Under the pieces are notes generated by a model. It had not been told where the DNA came from. It saw nothing but the letters and a program-made list of their open reading frames with translations, and did no database searches. A stretch of DNA of 64,000 bases from Nocardioides sp. QY071. GTDB lineage: Bacteria > Actinomycetota > Actinomycetes > Propionibacteriales > Nocardioidaceae. The stretch covers positions 2,666,001-2,730,000 of the forward strand of contig NZ_CP124681.1 in the NCBI RefSeq assembly GCF_029961765.1, given 5' to 3'. Below are positions 8,468 to 22,286 of this stretch, piece by piece (positions within the stretch are counted from its first letter, which is position 1; every line of letters starts with the position of its first letter). The position numbers were made by a program, and so were the translations under genes.

Positions 8468-8938
8468 ATGCGCGAGGTCGACGTGATGGGTGTCCGGGTG
8501 GAGATGCCCTCCAACCAGCCGATCGTCCTGCTCCGAGAGGTCACCGGCGAGCGCTACCTGCCGATCTGGATCGGTGCCGTCGAGGCCACCGCGATCGCCT
8601 TCGCCCAGCAGGGGGTCGTCCCGCCACGGCCGCTGACCCATGACCTGATGCGCGACGTGCTCACCGCGACCGGCAACGAGCTGAGCGAGGTGCGGATCAC
8701 CGACGTGCGCGAGGGCGTCTTCTACGCGACCTTGGTCTTCGCCTCCGGCGTGGAGGTCAGCGCGCGTCCCTCCGACTCGATCGCGCTCGCGCTGCGCACC
8801 GGTACGACGATCTTCTGCTCCGAAGAGGTCCTCGCCGAGGCCGGGCTCGCGGCCCCCGCCGAGGAGGAGGACGAGGTCGAGGCCTTCCGCGAGTTCCTCG
8901 ACCACGTCTCGCCCGAGGACTTCGGCGCCGAGGGCTGA
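8468..8938 (+). CDS. Bifunctional nuclease family protein (DUF151)
   Basis: A 156-residue protein of the DUF151/bifunctional nuclease family. Conserved features are the start MREVDVMGVRVEMPSNQP, the central ERYLPIWIGAVEATAIAFA, and the block RPLTHDLMRDVLTATG. DUF151 proteins have been reported to cleave DNA and RNA in plants, but their bacterial role is unclear. It lies between the two MerR genes, as Rv1829 does. The acidic C-terminal tail (EEEDEVEAFREFL) is typical of actinobacterial members. Start is the first ATG, 41 bases after ftsR. Confidence 0.88.
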   Translation: MREVDVMGVRVEMPSNQPIVLLREVTGERYLPIWIGAVEATAIAFAQQGVVPPRPLTHDLMRDVLTATGNELSEVRITDVREGVFYATLVFASGVEVSARPSDSIALALRTGTTIFCSEEVLAEAGLAAPAEEEDEVEAFREFLDHVSPEDFGAEG

Positions 8939-8950
8939 GGCGGCTGTCAG

Positions 8951-8974
8951 CCTCAGGCTGAGGTTGAGGGTTTT
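8951..8974. promoter_or_regulatory. Palindrome CCTCAG-G-CTGAGG upstream of second MerR gene
   Basis: A 6+6 base palindrome (8951-8963), followed at once by a repeat of its right part (TTGAGG), in the short gap between the nuclease gene and the next MerR gene. MerR-type regulators often bind such sequences near their own promoters, so this could be an autoregulatory site. The one-base spacer argues against a terminator hairpin. Assignment is inference. Confidence 0.3.
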
Positions 8975-9090
8975 CGGCGACACGCCCAGCCATGTCTTTG
9001 ACCGGCCCGACACCGCGGTCGTACCGTGAGGGAGTCGAAATGACAGCAGTGCAATCCCCCTTGCCTGAAGCGCCGCGACCTGGAGGTTCC

Positions 9091-9690
9091 GTGAACGAGC
9101 AGCAGCCCGAGAAGGTCGGTCAGGACGTGACCGCGGCGACTGCTGCCGCGCAGGAACAGGGGCTCCTGTTCACCGACGATGTCTCGCCGCTGCCCAGCGA
9201 CCTCGGCTACCGCGGCCCGACCGCGTGCAACGCCGCCGGCATCACCTACCGCCAGCTCGACTACTGGGCCCGCACCGGCCTGATCGAGCCCAGCGTGCGC
9301 GGCGCCAAGGGCTCCGGCTCGCAGCGTCTCTACAGCTTCCGCGACATCTTGATCCTCAAGATCATCAAGCGACTCCTCGACGCCGGCATCTCGCTGCAGA
9401 ACATCCGCACCGCGGTCAGCCACCTGCGCGAGCGCGGTACCGACGATCTCACCCAGGTCACCTTGATGAGCGACGGCGCATCGGTCTACGAGTGCACCAG
9501 CAACGACGAGGTCATCGACCTGCTGCAGGGTGGCCAGGGCGTCTTCGGCATCGCGATCGGCGGCGTGTGGCGCGAGATCGAGGGCACGCTGGCCGAGCTC
9601 CCGAGCGAGCACGCCAACGAGTCGGAGCAGTCGGCTCCGGTCGCCGGCGACGAGCTGGCCGCTCGCCGCGCGGCGCGCAACGTCGGCTGA
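9091..9690 (+). CDS. MerR-family regulator (Rv1830-type)
   Basis: A second MerR-family DNA-binding protein, 199 residues from the GTG at 9091. The helix-turn-helix spans about residues 35-110 (GYRGPTACNAAGITYRQLDYWARTG, in parts; wing GSQRLYSFRDILILKIIK). A C-terminal domain follows (TLMSDGASVYECTSNDEVIDLL). The GTG at 9091 has a GGAGG ribosome site 5 bases upstream. In-frame ATGs at 8992 and 9040 would add low-complexity leaders, and 9040 also has a GGGAG upstream, so the start is uncertain. It lies directly ahead of the glycine riboswitch-gcvP unit. Target genes unknown. Confidence 0.85.
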   Translation: MNEQQPEKVGQDVTAATAAAQEQGLLFTDDVSPLPSDLGYRGPTACNAAGITYRQLDYWARTGLIEPSVRGAKGSGSQRLYSFRDILILKIIKRLLDAGISLQNIRTAVSHLRERGTDDLTQVTLMSDGASVYECTSNDEVIDLLQGGQGVFGIAIGGVWREIEGTLAELPSEHANESEQSAPVAGDELAARRAARNVG

Positions 9691-9707
9691 ACAGGTCGCA
9701 GACCTGT
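9691..9707 (+). promoter_or_regulatory. 7-bp inverted repeat after MerR gene; operator or weak terminator
   Basis: ACAGGTC, a 3-base spacer, then GACCTGT follow the MerR stop codon immediately. The repeat could form a short hairpin with no T-run, so termination would be weak. It also abuts a possible -10 box (TAGGCT, 9707-9712) for the gcvP leader, which would suit an operator bound by the adjacent MerR protein. Both readings are inference. Confidence 0.4.
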
Positions 9708-9729
9708 AGGCTGTACCTGCTGTTGATGC

Positions 9730-9862
9730 TGCACGGGAGAGTCAGGCCCCGTGCCTGCGCCGAAGGGGCAATCCCTCCCCGGAACCTCTCAGGCGCCAGG
9801 ACCGTGTGGAGCAGGCAACTCTGAAGGCGCAGTGACGCGCCGACAGAGGGGGAGGGCTCGAT
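9730..9862 (+). ncRNA. Glycine riboswitch upstream of gcvP
   Basis: Glycine-sensing leader RNA. Recognisable conserved blocks in order: GGGAGAG at 9735-9741, GCGCCGAAGGGGCAA at 9757-9771, CCTCTCAGGCGCCAGGACCG at 9785-9804, and AACTCTGAAGG at 9818-9828. These are hallmarks of the glycine (gcvT-type) aptamer. The following CGCCGACAGAGGGGGAGG (9839-9856) looks like the closing part of a second or vestigial aptamer, so one full aptamer plus a partial one is likely rather than a complete tandem. Glycine binding would raise gcvP expression in known cases. The exact ends are estimates. Confidence 0.88.
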
Positions 9863-9899
9863 TCATCTCATCGACCCGACCCGAGGAGCACGCCTGCTC

Positions 9900-12727
<2,828 letters not shown>

Positions 12728-12731
<4 letters not shown>

Positions 12732-14086
12732 GCGCGCTCCTCGACACCACCGCAGCAGCCGCCCTCCGCCAGGTCGCCACGGCCCAGGCGGAGGGGCGGT
12801 TGCCGTCGGTGGCGGCCGGTGTCGTCCGCGACGGCGAGCTGGTCTGGTCCGCGGGGCGGGGGCGGCACGTGCGCCGCGACAGCGACGCCCGCCCGGACAG
12901 CGACACCCAGTACAAGATCGGCTCGGTCACCAAGACCATGACCGCCGCGTTGATCCTGCTGGCCCGTCAGCGCGGTCAGCTCGCGCTCGACGACCGGGTC
13001 GGGAGGTTCTGGCCCGAGGGCCCCTTCGGCGAGGCCACGCTCCGCTCGCTGCTCACCCACTCCAGCGGGATCACCGCCGAGCCCCACGGCTCCTGGTGGG
13101 AGCGGAGCGACGGTGGTGACCTGGTGGCGCTCGCGGCGGCCCACCAGGGGGCGGGCACCACGCTCGAGCCCGGCGCGCAGATGCACTACTCCAACCTCGG
13201 CTACGGCCTACTGGGAGCGGTCGTCGACCGGGTCTGGGGCGTGTCGTGGTGGGAGGCCCTCCAAGCCGAGATCCTCGGCCCGCTCGCCATGTCGCGCACG
13301 ACGTACCAGTGGGTCGAGCCCGCCGCCGAGGGCTTCGCCGTCGACGCCCTCACGGGCGAGGCGATCCCGGACCGGCTTCCCGACACCGGAGCGATGGCGC
13401 CGGCCGGCCAGCTGTGGAGCACGGTCGGCGACCTCGCCACCTGGCTGACCGCCCTGGTCGACCCGGACCGCTCGGTGCTCGACGCCGCGACGTTGCGTGC
13501 GATGGCGACACCCCAGCACGGCGACCCCGACGACCGGTCCGGCCAGTCGTGGGGACTGGGGATCGAGATCGCCCGCTCGCGCGGTCGCAAGCTGGTGGGT
13601 CATGCCGGTTCCATGCCGGGGTTCTGCTGCGGCGCGATGATCGACAGCGCATCGGGCGTGGGCGCGATCGTGCTCACCAACGGCGCCTACGGCCTCGGTG
13701 CCGCGACCAGCGAGCTGGTGCACCTCGTGCTCGATCAGGAGCCGCCGCTGCCCGAGGAGTGGACGCCCACCACGGTGCCGGTCCCCACCGCGGTTCGCGA
13801 GCTGCTCGGCACCTGGCACTGGGGCCACGCCCCGACCGTGCTGCGCTGGGACGGCACCGAGCTCACCGCCGGTCCGCCGCAGGGTCCGGGCCGCGAGATG
13901 GCCTTCGCCCCGGTGGGCGACGGCACCTTCCGGGGGACCAGCGGATACCTCGCCGGGGAGCTCCTGCGCCCGCACCGCCGCGCCGACGGCGCGATCGGGC
14001 ACATCGAGTGCGCGACGTTCATCTGGACGCGGACGCCGTACGACCCGCAGGCGCCCATCCCGGGGGGTACCGCACCGCAGTCGTGA
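12728..14086 (+). CDS. Beta-lactamase-family serine hydrolase
   Basis: A 452-residue member of the class C beta-lactamase / penicillin-binding-like hydrolases. Catalytic motifs are SVTK (Ser near residue 66), YSN (near 157) and HAG (near 295). There is no signal peptide or lipobox, so it is probably cytoplasmic, and the substrate may be an ester or peptide rather than a beta-lactam. A C-terminal beta-rich region ([16 protein letters not shown]) follows. The GTG start overlaps the gcvP stop, so translation may be coupled. Physiological substrate not deducible. Confidence 0.86.
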
Positions 14087-14108
14087 CCGGAGGGGGCATG
14101 ATGCTCCC

Positions 14109-14951
14109 GTGAACGAGAACACGTTCCAGTTCGCCTGGTTCCAGCAGTCCACTGCCGGCTTCGACCCGCTGCCGCTCGCGCAGAGCCTGTGGCGCGACGA
14201 CCAGATGCATGGCGTCGCGGTCAGCGGCCTGCTCGCCCGCGCACTCGAGCGGGCCGCCGCCGAGGCCGGCCGGACCGGTCTGGTGCCCGCGCGCTACCAC
14301 GTCGACCTGTTCCGCCCCGCCCGGATGATCACGACCACCGCGTCGGCCACCATCGTGCGCGAAGGGCCGCGCCTGGTGCTCCTGGACGCCGTCGTCGAGC
14401 AGGAGGGCGAGGTCGTCGCCCGCGCCGGCGCCACCTTCCTCGCCCCGTCGGCCGACGCCGCCGGCGAGGTCTGGGCCGCGGCCGGGGAGCGGCCCGTCCC
14501 GCCGCCCGCCGAGAGCCTGCCCACCCCCGGTGAGCATCACGTGCCGTGGTTCGCCAGTGCGTCCGCGTGGTCCGACAACTTCGGCGACCACCAGAACGCC
14601 GGTCGCCACCAGACCTGGCAGACCGCAGTCCCGATCGTGTACGGCGAGGATTGCACGCCGTTCCAGGCGGTCGCCTCGATCGCCGACGCGACCAGCATGG
14701 TCACCAACTGGGGCAGCCGCGGCGTCGAGCACATCAACACCGACATCGACCTCGCCCTGTGCCGGCTGCCCGACAGCGTCCGCCTCGGGCTGCGAGCCAC
14801 CGACCACGTCTCCAGCGACGGCATCGCCGTCGGTACGGCGGAGGTCTTCGACGCCACCGGCGTCCTCGGTACCGCGACCGTCACCTCGCTGGCCAACACC
14901 CGTCGTACGGTCGACCTGTCGGGCGGGGTCGAGCCGCGCGGCGCGGTCTGA
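14109..14951 (+). CDS. Acyl-CoA thioesterase family protein (TesB-like)
   Basis: A 280-residue double hot-dog protein. N-terminal half (about 25-115): QMHGVAVSGLLARALERA and the strand run HVDLFRPARMITTTASATIVREG. The C-terminal half ends in HVSSDGIAVGTAEVFDATG with an INTDIDLALCRLP strand. The pattern fits the acyl-CoA thioesterase / 4HBT_3 family, which hydrolyses acyl-CoA to free acid and CoA. The GTG at 14109 is 22 bases after the serine hydrolase. It is convergent with rmuC; the two stop codons are adjacent with no gap. Substrate chain length unknown. Confidence 0.8.
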   Translation: MNENTFQFAWFQQSTAGFDPLPLAQSLWRDDQMHGVAVSGLLARALERAAAEAGRTGLVPARYHVDLFRPARMITTTASATIVREGPRLVLLDAVVEQEGEVVARAGATFLAPSADAAGEVWAAAGERPVPPPAESLPTPGEHHVPWFASASAWSDNFGDHQNAGRHQTWQTAVPIVYGEDCTPFQAVASIADATSMVTNWGSRGVEHINTDIDLALCRLPDSVRLGLRATDHVSSDGIAVGTAEVFDATGVLGTATVTSLANTRRTVDLSGGVEPRGAV

Positions 14952-16358
14952 TCAACCAGCCTGGGTGTCGTCCACGACCTCGGCATCGACCGCGAGGTCG
15001 AAGTCGAACGTGAGCTCCTCGCGGTCGAGGTCGGCCAGCGCGGAGAACTCGCTCGAGGTGAGCGCCTTGGGCGTCTCCTCGATCTCGGTGGGCGCGGGGA
15101 TGGTGGCCACCGGGTCGGCTGCGTTGAGCTTGCGGGCGGCGGGCAGGACGGAGCGCTCGAGGGAGCCGGTGAAGTTGTTGTAGTCCTTCACGCTGCGCTG
15201 GATGGAGCGCCCGAGCTTGTCGACGTGCTCGGAGAGCTTGAGGATGCGGCGGTAGAGGACCTGGCCGAGCTCGAACAGCACCTGGGCGTCCTCGGTGAGC
15301 GCCTCCTGCTTCCAGGTGAAGGCGACCGTCTTGAGCATGCCCCACAGGTTGGTGGGGGTGGCGAGCACGATGCCCTGCTTGAAGGCGTGCTCCATCAGCG
15401 ACGGGTCGACCTCGAGGGCGGTGTTGAGGAGCTGCTCGTTGGGGATGAACGCGACGGTGAACTCGGGGCTGATCGCCAGGCCGGTCCAGTACCCCTTATG
15501 GGCGAGGGTGTCGACGTGGCCACGGACCTTGCGGGCGTGGTCCTCGAGCAGCCGCTGGCGCGCCTCGGGCTCGAGGCCCTCGCGCTGGGCGTCCATGAAC
15601 GCGTTGTAGGGCACCTTGGCGTCGATCGCCATCTGCTTGCCGCCGGGCAGGTTGATGACCATGTCGGGGCGCCGGGCCCCGGAGTCGGCCTCGACGGAGT
15701 GCTGCAGCTCGAAGTCGACCCGGTTGAGCAGTCCGGCGGTCTCGACCAGGGTGCGCAGCTGGGTCTCGCCCCAGGCGCCGCGGACGGCGTTGTTCTTCAG
15801 GACCGAGGCGAGGGTGTCGGCGGCCTTGCGGGAGTCCTCGACCGAGCGCTGGGTGTGCTGGATCTGGGTGGCGAGCTCGGTGTGCTGGCGCACCCGGGCC
15901 TTCTCGAGCTCGTCGACCTTCTGCTGCATGGAGCGCAGGTGCTCGACGACCGGGGTGAGGGTCTTGAGGACCTGGGTCTGGCCGGACTCGCCGCGCTCGC
16001 GCTCCTGCTGGGCCTGGCGCTGCTGCTCGACCAGGGTGCGATAGCGGGCGCGGGCGTCGTCGACGGCGTCACGCAGCTCGTCGACGGTCGCCAGGGCGCC
16101 GGTGAGCTCGGCCTGCACCGCGGCCCGGGCCGCGGCCTCCTCGGCACGGGCCTCGGCGGCGGCGGACTCACCCTGGAGCCGGACCCGCTCGATCTCGTGG
16201 CGCAGCTCGCCCAGGGCGGCCTCGTGACGCGCCGCGACGACCTCCGGCGCCTCACCCGGCGCGACCTCGGGGACGGTCGGCAGGGTGGACTGGCGCACCA
16301 TCCAGCCGACCCCTGCACCGAGCAGAAGACCGACGAGGAGAGCGAGGAGGATGGCCAT
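14952..16358 (-). CDS. rmuC: DNA recombination protein RmuC
   Basis: A 468-residue RmuC-family protein, implicated in limiting inversions at short repeats. An N-terminal membrane helix (AILLALLVGLLLGAGVGWMV) is followed by a long coiled coil at about residues 40-190, then the RmuC nuclease-like domain at about 200-420 (LKNNAVRGAWGETQLRTLVE; RPDMVINLPGGKQMAIDAKVPYNAF, in parts). The Asp-Lys of IDAKVPY matches a PD-(D/E)xK-type core. The ATG at 16358 is preferred over an in-frame TTG at 16370. It is separate from the fdhD-pepN pair upstream. Confidence 0.92.
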   Translation of the reverse strand: MAILLALLVGLLLGAGVGWMVRQSTLPTVPEVAPGEAPEVVAARHEAALGELRHEIERVRLQGESAAAEARAEEAAARAAVQAELTGALATVDELRDAVDDARARYRTLVEQQRQAQQERERGESGQTQVLKTLTPVVEHLRSMQQKVDELEKARVRQHTELATQIQHTQRSVEDSRKAADTLASVLKNNAVRGAWGETQLRTLVETAGLLNRVDFELQHSVEADSGARRPDMVINLPGGKQMAIDAKVPYNAFMDAQREGLEPEARQRLLEDHARKVRGHVDTLAHKGYWTGLAISPEFTVAFIPNEQLLNTALEVDPSLMEHAFKQGIVLATPTNLWGMLKTVAFTWKQEALTEDAQVLFELGQVLYRRILKLSEHVDKLGRSIQRSVKDYNNFTGSLERSVLPAARKLNAADPVATIPAPTEIEETPKALTSSEFSALADLDREELTFDFDLAVDAEVVDDTQAG

Positions 16359-16418
16359 GGGAGCAGTCAAACAGCAGGGCCCGACAGAACCCCTCGGGGC
16401 ACGCCGGGCACGGCCGGA

Positions 16419-17236
16419 TCAGGCGTAGCGGACCGTCCGCTCGCCCTTGGTCCAGCCGTAGACCCCGAGCCCGCCGGCCTCGGCCAGCCGGACCGACAGC
16501 CCGGTCGGGGCGCCGACCGCGACGAGTGCGCCGATGCCGCTCGCGACCGCCTTCTGGACCAGCTCGAACCCGGCCCGCCCACTCACGACGAGCACCGCCT
16601 CGGCCGACGGCGCGCCGGCCAGGATCCGCGCGCCGACGACCTTGTCGACGGCGTTGTGGCGCCCCACGTCCTCGCGTACGGCGACCAGGGTGCCGTCCGC
16701 GGCGAAGAGCCCTGCCGCGTGCGCGCTGCCGGTGCGCTCGAAGAGCTGCTGGTGGGGTCGCATCAGGTCGGGCAGCCTGCGCACGAGCTCGGGGGAGGGG
16801 AGCGCGCCCGACCACGGCAGCGACGGCCGCCGGGCGATCACCTCGTCGACCTCGTCGGTGCCGCACACCCCGCACGCGGCCGAGCCCGCGCTGAGCGCGT
16901 CGAGCTGGCTCGGCACCCGTGGCGGGGCCTGCCCGAGGGTGACGGTGACGACGTTGAACTCCTGCTCGGGGCGCAGCTCCACGTCCGTGCAGTAGGCGAC
17001 GCCGGACGGGAGCCCGAGGCCCTCGTGGTGCACCCACCCCGCAGCCAGCTCGAAGTCGTTGCCGGGCGTGCGCAGCGTCGTCCACACCCGTCGCGCCGGG
17101 GCGCCCGGCCAGGCCAGCCGGATCTCTAGCGGCTCCTCGGTCAGGACCCGGTCCTCGTGGCGACGTACGTCGTCGCCGCGGTGCTCCTCGACCCGCAGCC
17201 GGGTCGTCGGCCCCGGCCGGCGCGCCTTCACCCCGG

Positions 17237-17240
<4 letters not shown>
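16419..17240 (-). CDS. fdhD: Formate dehydrogenase accessory sulfurtransferase FdhD
   Basis: A 273-residue FdhD protein that delivers sulfur to the molybdenum cofactor of formate dehydrogenases and related enzymes. Conserved blocks: TEEPLEIRL, the CGVCG catalytic cysteine loop near residue 140, THAAGLF-like GSAHAAGLFAADG, and REDVGRHNAVDKVVG followed by VVSGRAGFELVQKA. The GTG start overlaps the pepN stop by GTGA. No formate dehydrogenase lies in the window, so its client is elsewhere. Confidence 0.93.
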
Positions 17241-19666
<2,426 letters not shown>

Positions 19667-19731
19667 CCGGCCAGCCTAGAACTCGCCCGGATGGGGCGTG
19701 GATGCGGTGTGGATGTGGGAGGGTTCGGGCC

Positions 19732-20613
19732 ATGCGCGCGTGGACCCAGGTACCGCCCCAGCACGGCCGGCGGTACGTCATCACCGGTTCGAACGGCGGT
19801 CTGGGCCTGGAGACCGCTCGGATCCTGGGCTCCCGCGGCGCCGAGATCGTGATGGCCTGCCGCAGCGTGGAGAAGGGCACGGCAGCAGCCCGGACCGTGC
19901 CCGGCCACGACAAGGGGCGCGTCGAGGTGCGCCAGGTCGACGTGAGCTCGCTCGACTCGGTGCGCCTGTTCGCCGCGGGCCTGGCGGAGGAGGGCCGGCC
20001 GGTCGACGTACTCGTCAACAACGCGGGCGTGCTCGGCGTACCTCACGCCGTCACTCCCGAGGGCGTCGAGATGCACTTCGCGACCAATTACCTGGGCCAC
20101 TTCCTGCTCACCCAGCTGCTGTTCCCGCTGCTCTGCGACCGCGTCGTCGTGATCAGCTCCCGCGAGCACCGGTCCGGCCGGATCGACCTCGACGACCTCG
20201 GGTGGCAGCGCCGTCCCTACCGCCCCTTCCAGGCGTACGGCGACTCCAAGCTCGCCGACCTGCTCTTCATGCGTGAGCTGGACCGGCGGTTCCGCTCCGA
20301 GCGGATGCCCCTGCGCGCCGTCGCCGCCCACCCCGGCGCCTCCGCCACCGCCATCACCAGCGGCTCCGGCCACCCGGTCGTCACCGCGATCGGGCACTAC
20401 GGACAGAAGCTGGTCGGCATGCCCGCCTGGCGCGGCGCCCTGTGCACCGTCTACGCCGCCACCATGCCCGTCGACGGCGGCACCTACATCGGCCCCCACG
20501 GGCGCACCGAGCTGTGGGGCTGGCCCGCGCCGGCCCGCATGTCGAGCAAGGCCGACGACGAGGTGCTTGCTCGGGCGTTGTGGGACCGGTCTGTCGAGCT
20601 GACCGGGATCTGA
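19732..20613 (+). CDS. SDR-family oxidoreductase
   Basis: A 293-residue short-chain dehydrogenase/reductase. Cofactor motif TGSNGGLGLE lies near residues 18-27, NNAG near 95, and the catalytic Tyr and Lys are in YGDSK near 170. The arrangement (TGxxxGxG, extended C-terminus, substrate loop AAHPGASATAI) resembles retinol-dehydrogenase-like actinobacterial SDRs. The ATG at 19732 is chosen because upstream codons belong to the short divergent promoter region with pepN. Substrate unknown. Confidence 0.86.
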   Translation: MRAWTQVPPQHGRRYVITGSNGGLGLETARILGSRGAEIVMACRSVEKGTAAARTVPGHDKGRVEVRQVDVSSLDSVRLFAAGLAEEGRPVDVLVNNAGVLGVPHAVTPEGVEMHFATNYLGHFLLTQLLFPLLCDRVVVISSREHRSGRIDLDDLGWQRRPYRPFQAYGDSKLADLLFMRELDRRFRSERMPLRAVAAHPGASATAITSGSGHPVVTAIGHYGQKLVGMPAWRGALCTVYAATMPVDGGTYIGPHGRTELWGWPAPARMSSKADDEVLARALWDRSVELTGI

Positions 20614-20864
20614 TCCACCCGGCGGCTGAGGTGCGAGGAGCGCCAGCGACGAGCCTCGAAACCACTGGGCTGGACGCGCGGACTGTCTGCGGGCTTCGGG
20701 TACGTAGGTGGTTGCGTTCCGAAAGGCAGCAACGAGGAAGATCGGGAGGTGGCTGGGTTCCGCGGTCGGACCGCGGTTCGCGCGCGGTCGAAAACCCCCT
20801 AGAAACAAGGAGAAAGTCCCCGACAAACCTCGCCATTCGAACATATGTACGATAGAATCGACGC
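20614..20864. other. Intergenic region with inverted repeat and low-GC promoter
   Basis: No gene is seen here. A perfect 8-bp inverted repeat (CCGCGGTC / GACCGCGG, one-base centre) lies at 20760-20776. The last 60 bases are clearly AT-richer than the surroundings and contain the SOS-like box and -10 listed separately. Confidence 0.5.
20837..20852 (+). promoter_or_regulatory. LexA/SOS-like box ahead of DUF222 nuclease
   Basis: TCGAAC-ATAT-GTACGA differs by one base from the actinobacterial LexA consensus TCGAAC-N4-GTTCGA. It sits 12 bases before the ATG and abuts a -10-like TAGAAT (20853-20858), where LexA binding would block RNA polymerase. Known 13E12-type DUF222 genes in M. tuberculosis carry SOS boxes, which supports this reading. 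Confidence 0.7.
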
Positions 20865-22268
20865 ATGATCTCGGACCCCTCCAACGCCACGCCGGAGCAG
20901 CTGCTCCACGCGGCCGAGAACGGCGTCCGGGATCGGCGAAAGGCCGAGGTCCGACAGCTCGAGCTGCTGCTCGCCTGGGCCGACCTCCACTCCGGTGACC
21001 CGCAGGCCGAGCCCGACGCGGTACCGGTCCGGTTCGGTGGCCCACGGCTCATCTCGTTGGGTGGGGACGGGACCCCGGAGGTCGCCGACCTCGCGCTGGT
21101 GGAGATGGCGATCGCCCGGCACGAGCACGTGATGGCGACCCGTGGCGCTTTGGCTGATGCGTTCGACCTGCGCCACCGCCTCCCGCAGGTGTGGGCGGGC
21201 GTCCGTGAGGGACGTTGTGAGTTGTGGGTGGTGCGTCGGGTGGCACGGATGTCCCGCACCCTCGACCGCAACCAGATCCGGATCGTCGACACCGCGGTGG
21301 CTGCTGCGTTGGACCAGGCGCCGTCGCGGATCCTGACAATCGCGGAGGCCAAGGTGATCGAGGCCGACCCCGTTGCTCACCAGGGGCGGATCGACAAGAA
21401 CCAGAGCCAGAAGGGCGTGTGGTACCCCAAGCCGCGGCCCGGCTCGCAGGTCGACGACGACAGTCAGGCTGGCGTGGGGACCGTGTTCGCGCGGCTCGAG
21501 GAAGCCGACGCCCTCGCCCACCGACAGACGGTCGACGACCTCGCTGCCGCGCTGGCTGAGCACGCCGACGTGCCCGACGGCGCGGAGCCGCTGGACATGG
21601 ATCACTGGCGGGCCGAGGCGTTCGCCATGCTCGCCGACCCTGCTGCCGTCCTCGCGTTCTGCCGTTCGATCGAGGACCCCGACCAGCACGACTCCGATGC
21701 CACTCGCACCACAGGCGATGCCGAGCTCGTGGTCCACCTCGCCCAGGACCCCGACGGAGCACTCGGTCCGCTCACCCGCGTCGAAGGCCTCGGGCCGCGG
21801 CTCCTCGACCAGGTCCGCGACCTGCTGGGTCGCCACACGACCATCACGGTGCAGCCGGTCATCGACCTGCACACCGGCCGCTCGGTCAACGGCTACGAGC
21901 ACCCCACCGACGTCAAGCACCGCACCCAGCTACGCACGATCGGGGACGTGTTCCCCCACGCCACCAGCCTCTTCACGAGACAAGGCCGCCCACCGGACCA
22001 CGACCACACCGTCGCCTACGACAAGCACGGACCGCCCGGCCAGACCGGTGATCACAACGACACGCCACTCGCCCGGCACCACCATCGAGCCAAGACCCAT
22101 GTGCCCGGATACACGGTGATGCAGCTCGGACCCGACAGATGGATCTGGGGCTCGCCCCACGGGCTCTACCGACTCGTCACCACGACGGGGACGAGCGTCA
22201 TCACCCGCGCCGAGTACCAACTGCTCGAACAGGACGCGATCGTCCTCGCCGGCGCCCTCGCCGCCTGA
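20865..22268 (+). CDS. DUF222 / HNH endonuclease domain protein (13E12 repeat family)
   Basis: A 467-residue member of the actinobacterial DUF222-HNH family, usually present in many copies per genome. The DUF222 domain occupies about residues 30-330. A C-terminal HNH-like nuclease region at about 360-420 shows DHDHTVAYD, GDHNDTPLARHHHRAKTH and the trailing W-x-W-x-S-P-H-G. The usual Cys pair for structural zinc is not visible. No ribosome site precedes the ATG, and the -10-like TAGAAT is 7 bases upstream, so the transcript may be leaderless. The SOS-like box suggests induction by DNA damage. Target and cellular role unknown. Confidence 0.88.
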   Translation: MISDPSNATPEQLLHAAENGVRDRRKAEVRQLELLLAWADLHSGDPQAEPDAVPVRFGGPRLISLGGDGTPEVADLALVEMAIARHEHVMATRGALADAFDLRHRLPQVWAGVREGRCELWVVRRVARMSRTLDRNQIRIVDTAVAAALDQAPSRILTIAEAKVIEADPVAHQGRIDKNQSQKGVWYPKPRPGSQVDDDSQAGVGTVFARLEEADALAHRQTVDDLAAALAEHADVPDGAEPLDMDHWRAEAFAMLADPAAVLAFCRSIEDPDQHDSDATRTTGDAELVVHLAQDPDGALGPLTRVEGLGPRLLDQVRDLLGRHTTITVQPVIDLHTGRSVNGYEHPTDVKHRTQLRTIGDVFPHATSLFTRQGRPPDHDHTVAYDKHGPPGQTGDHNDTPLARHHHRAKTHVPGYTVMQLGPDRWIWGSPHGLYRLVTTTGTSVITRAEYQLLEQDAIVLAGALAA

Positions 22269-22286
22269 CGCTGCTCATCGACGTGG

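Noticed and set aside
20760..20776. Terminator for the SDR gene
   Set aside because: The inverted repeat lies about 150 bases after the stop and has a one-base centre, unsuitable for a hairpin; it may be an operator or chance.
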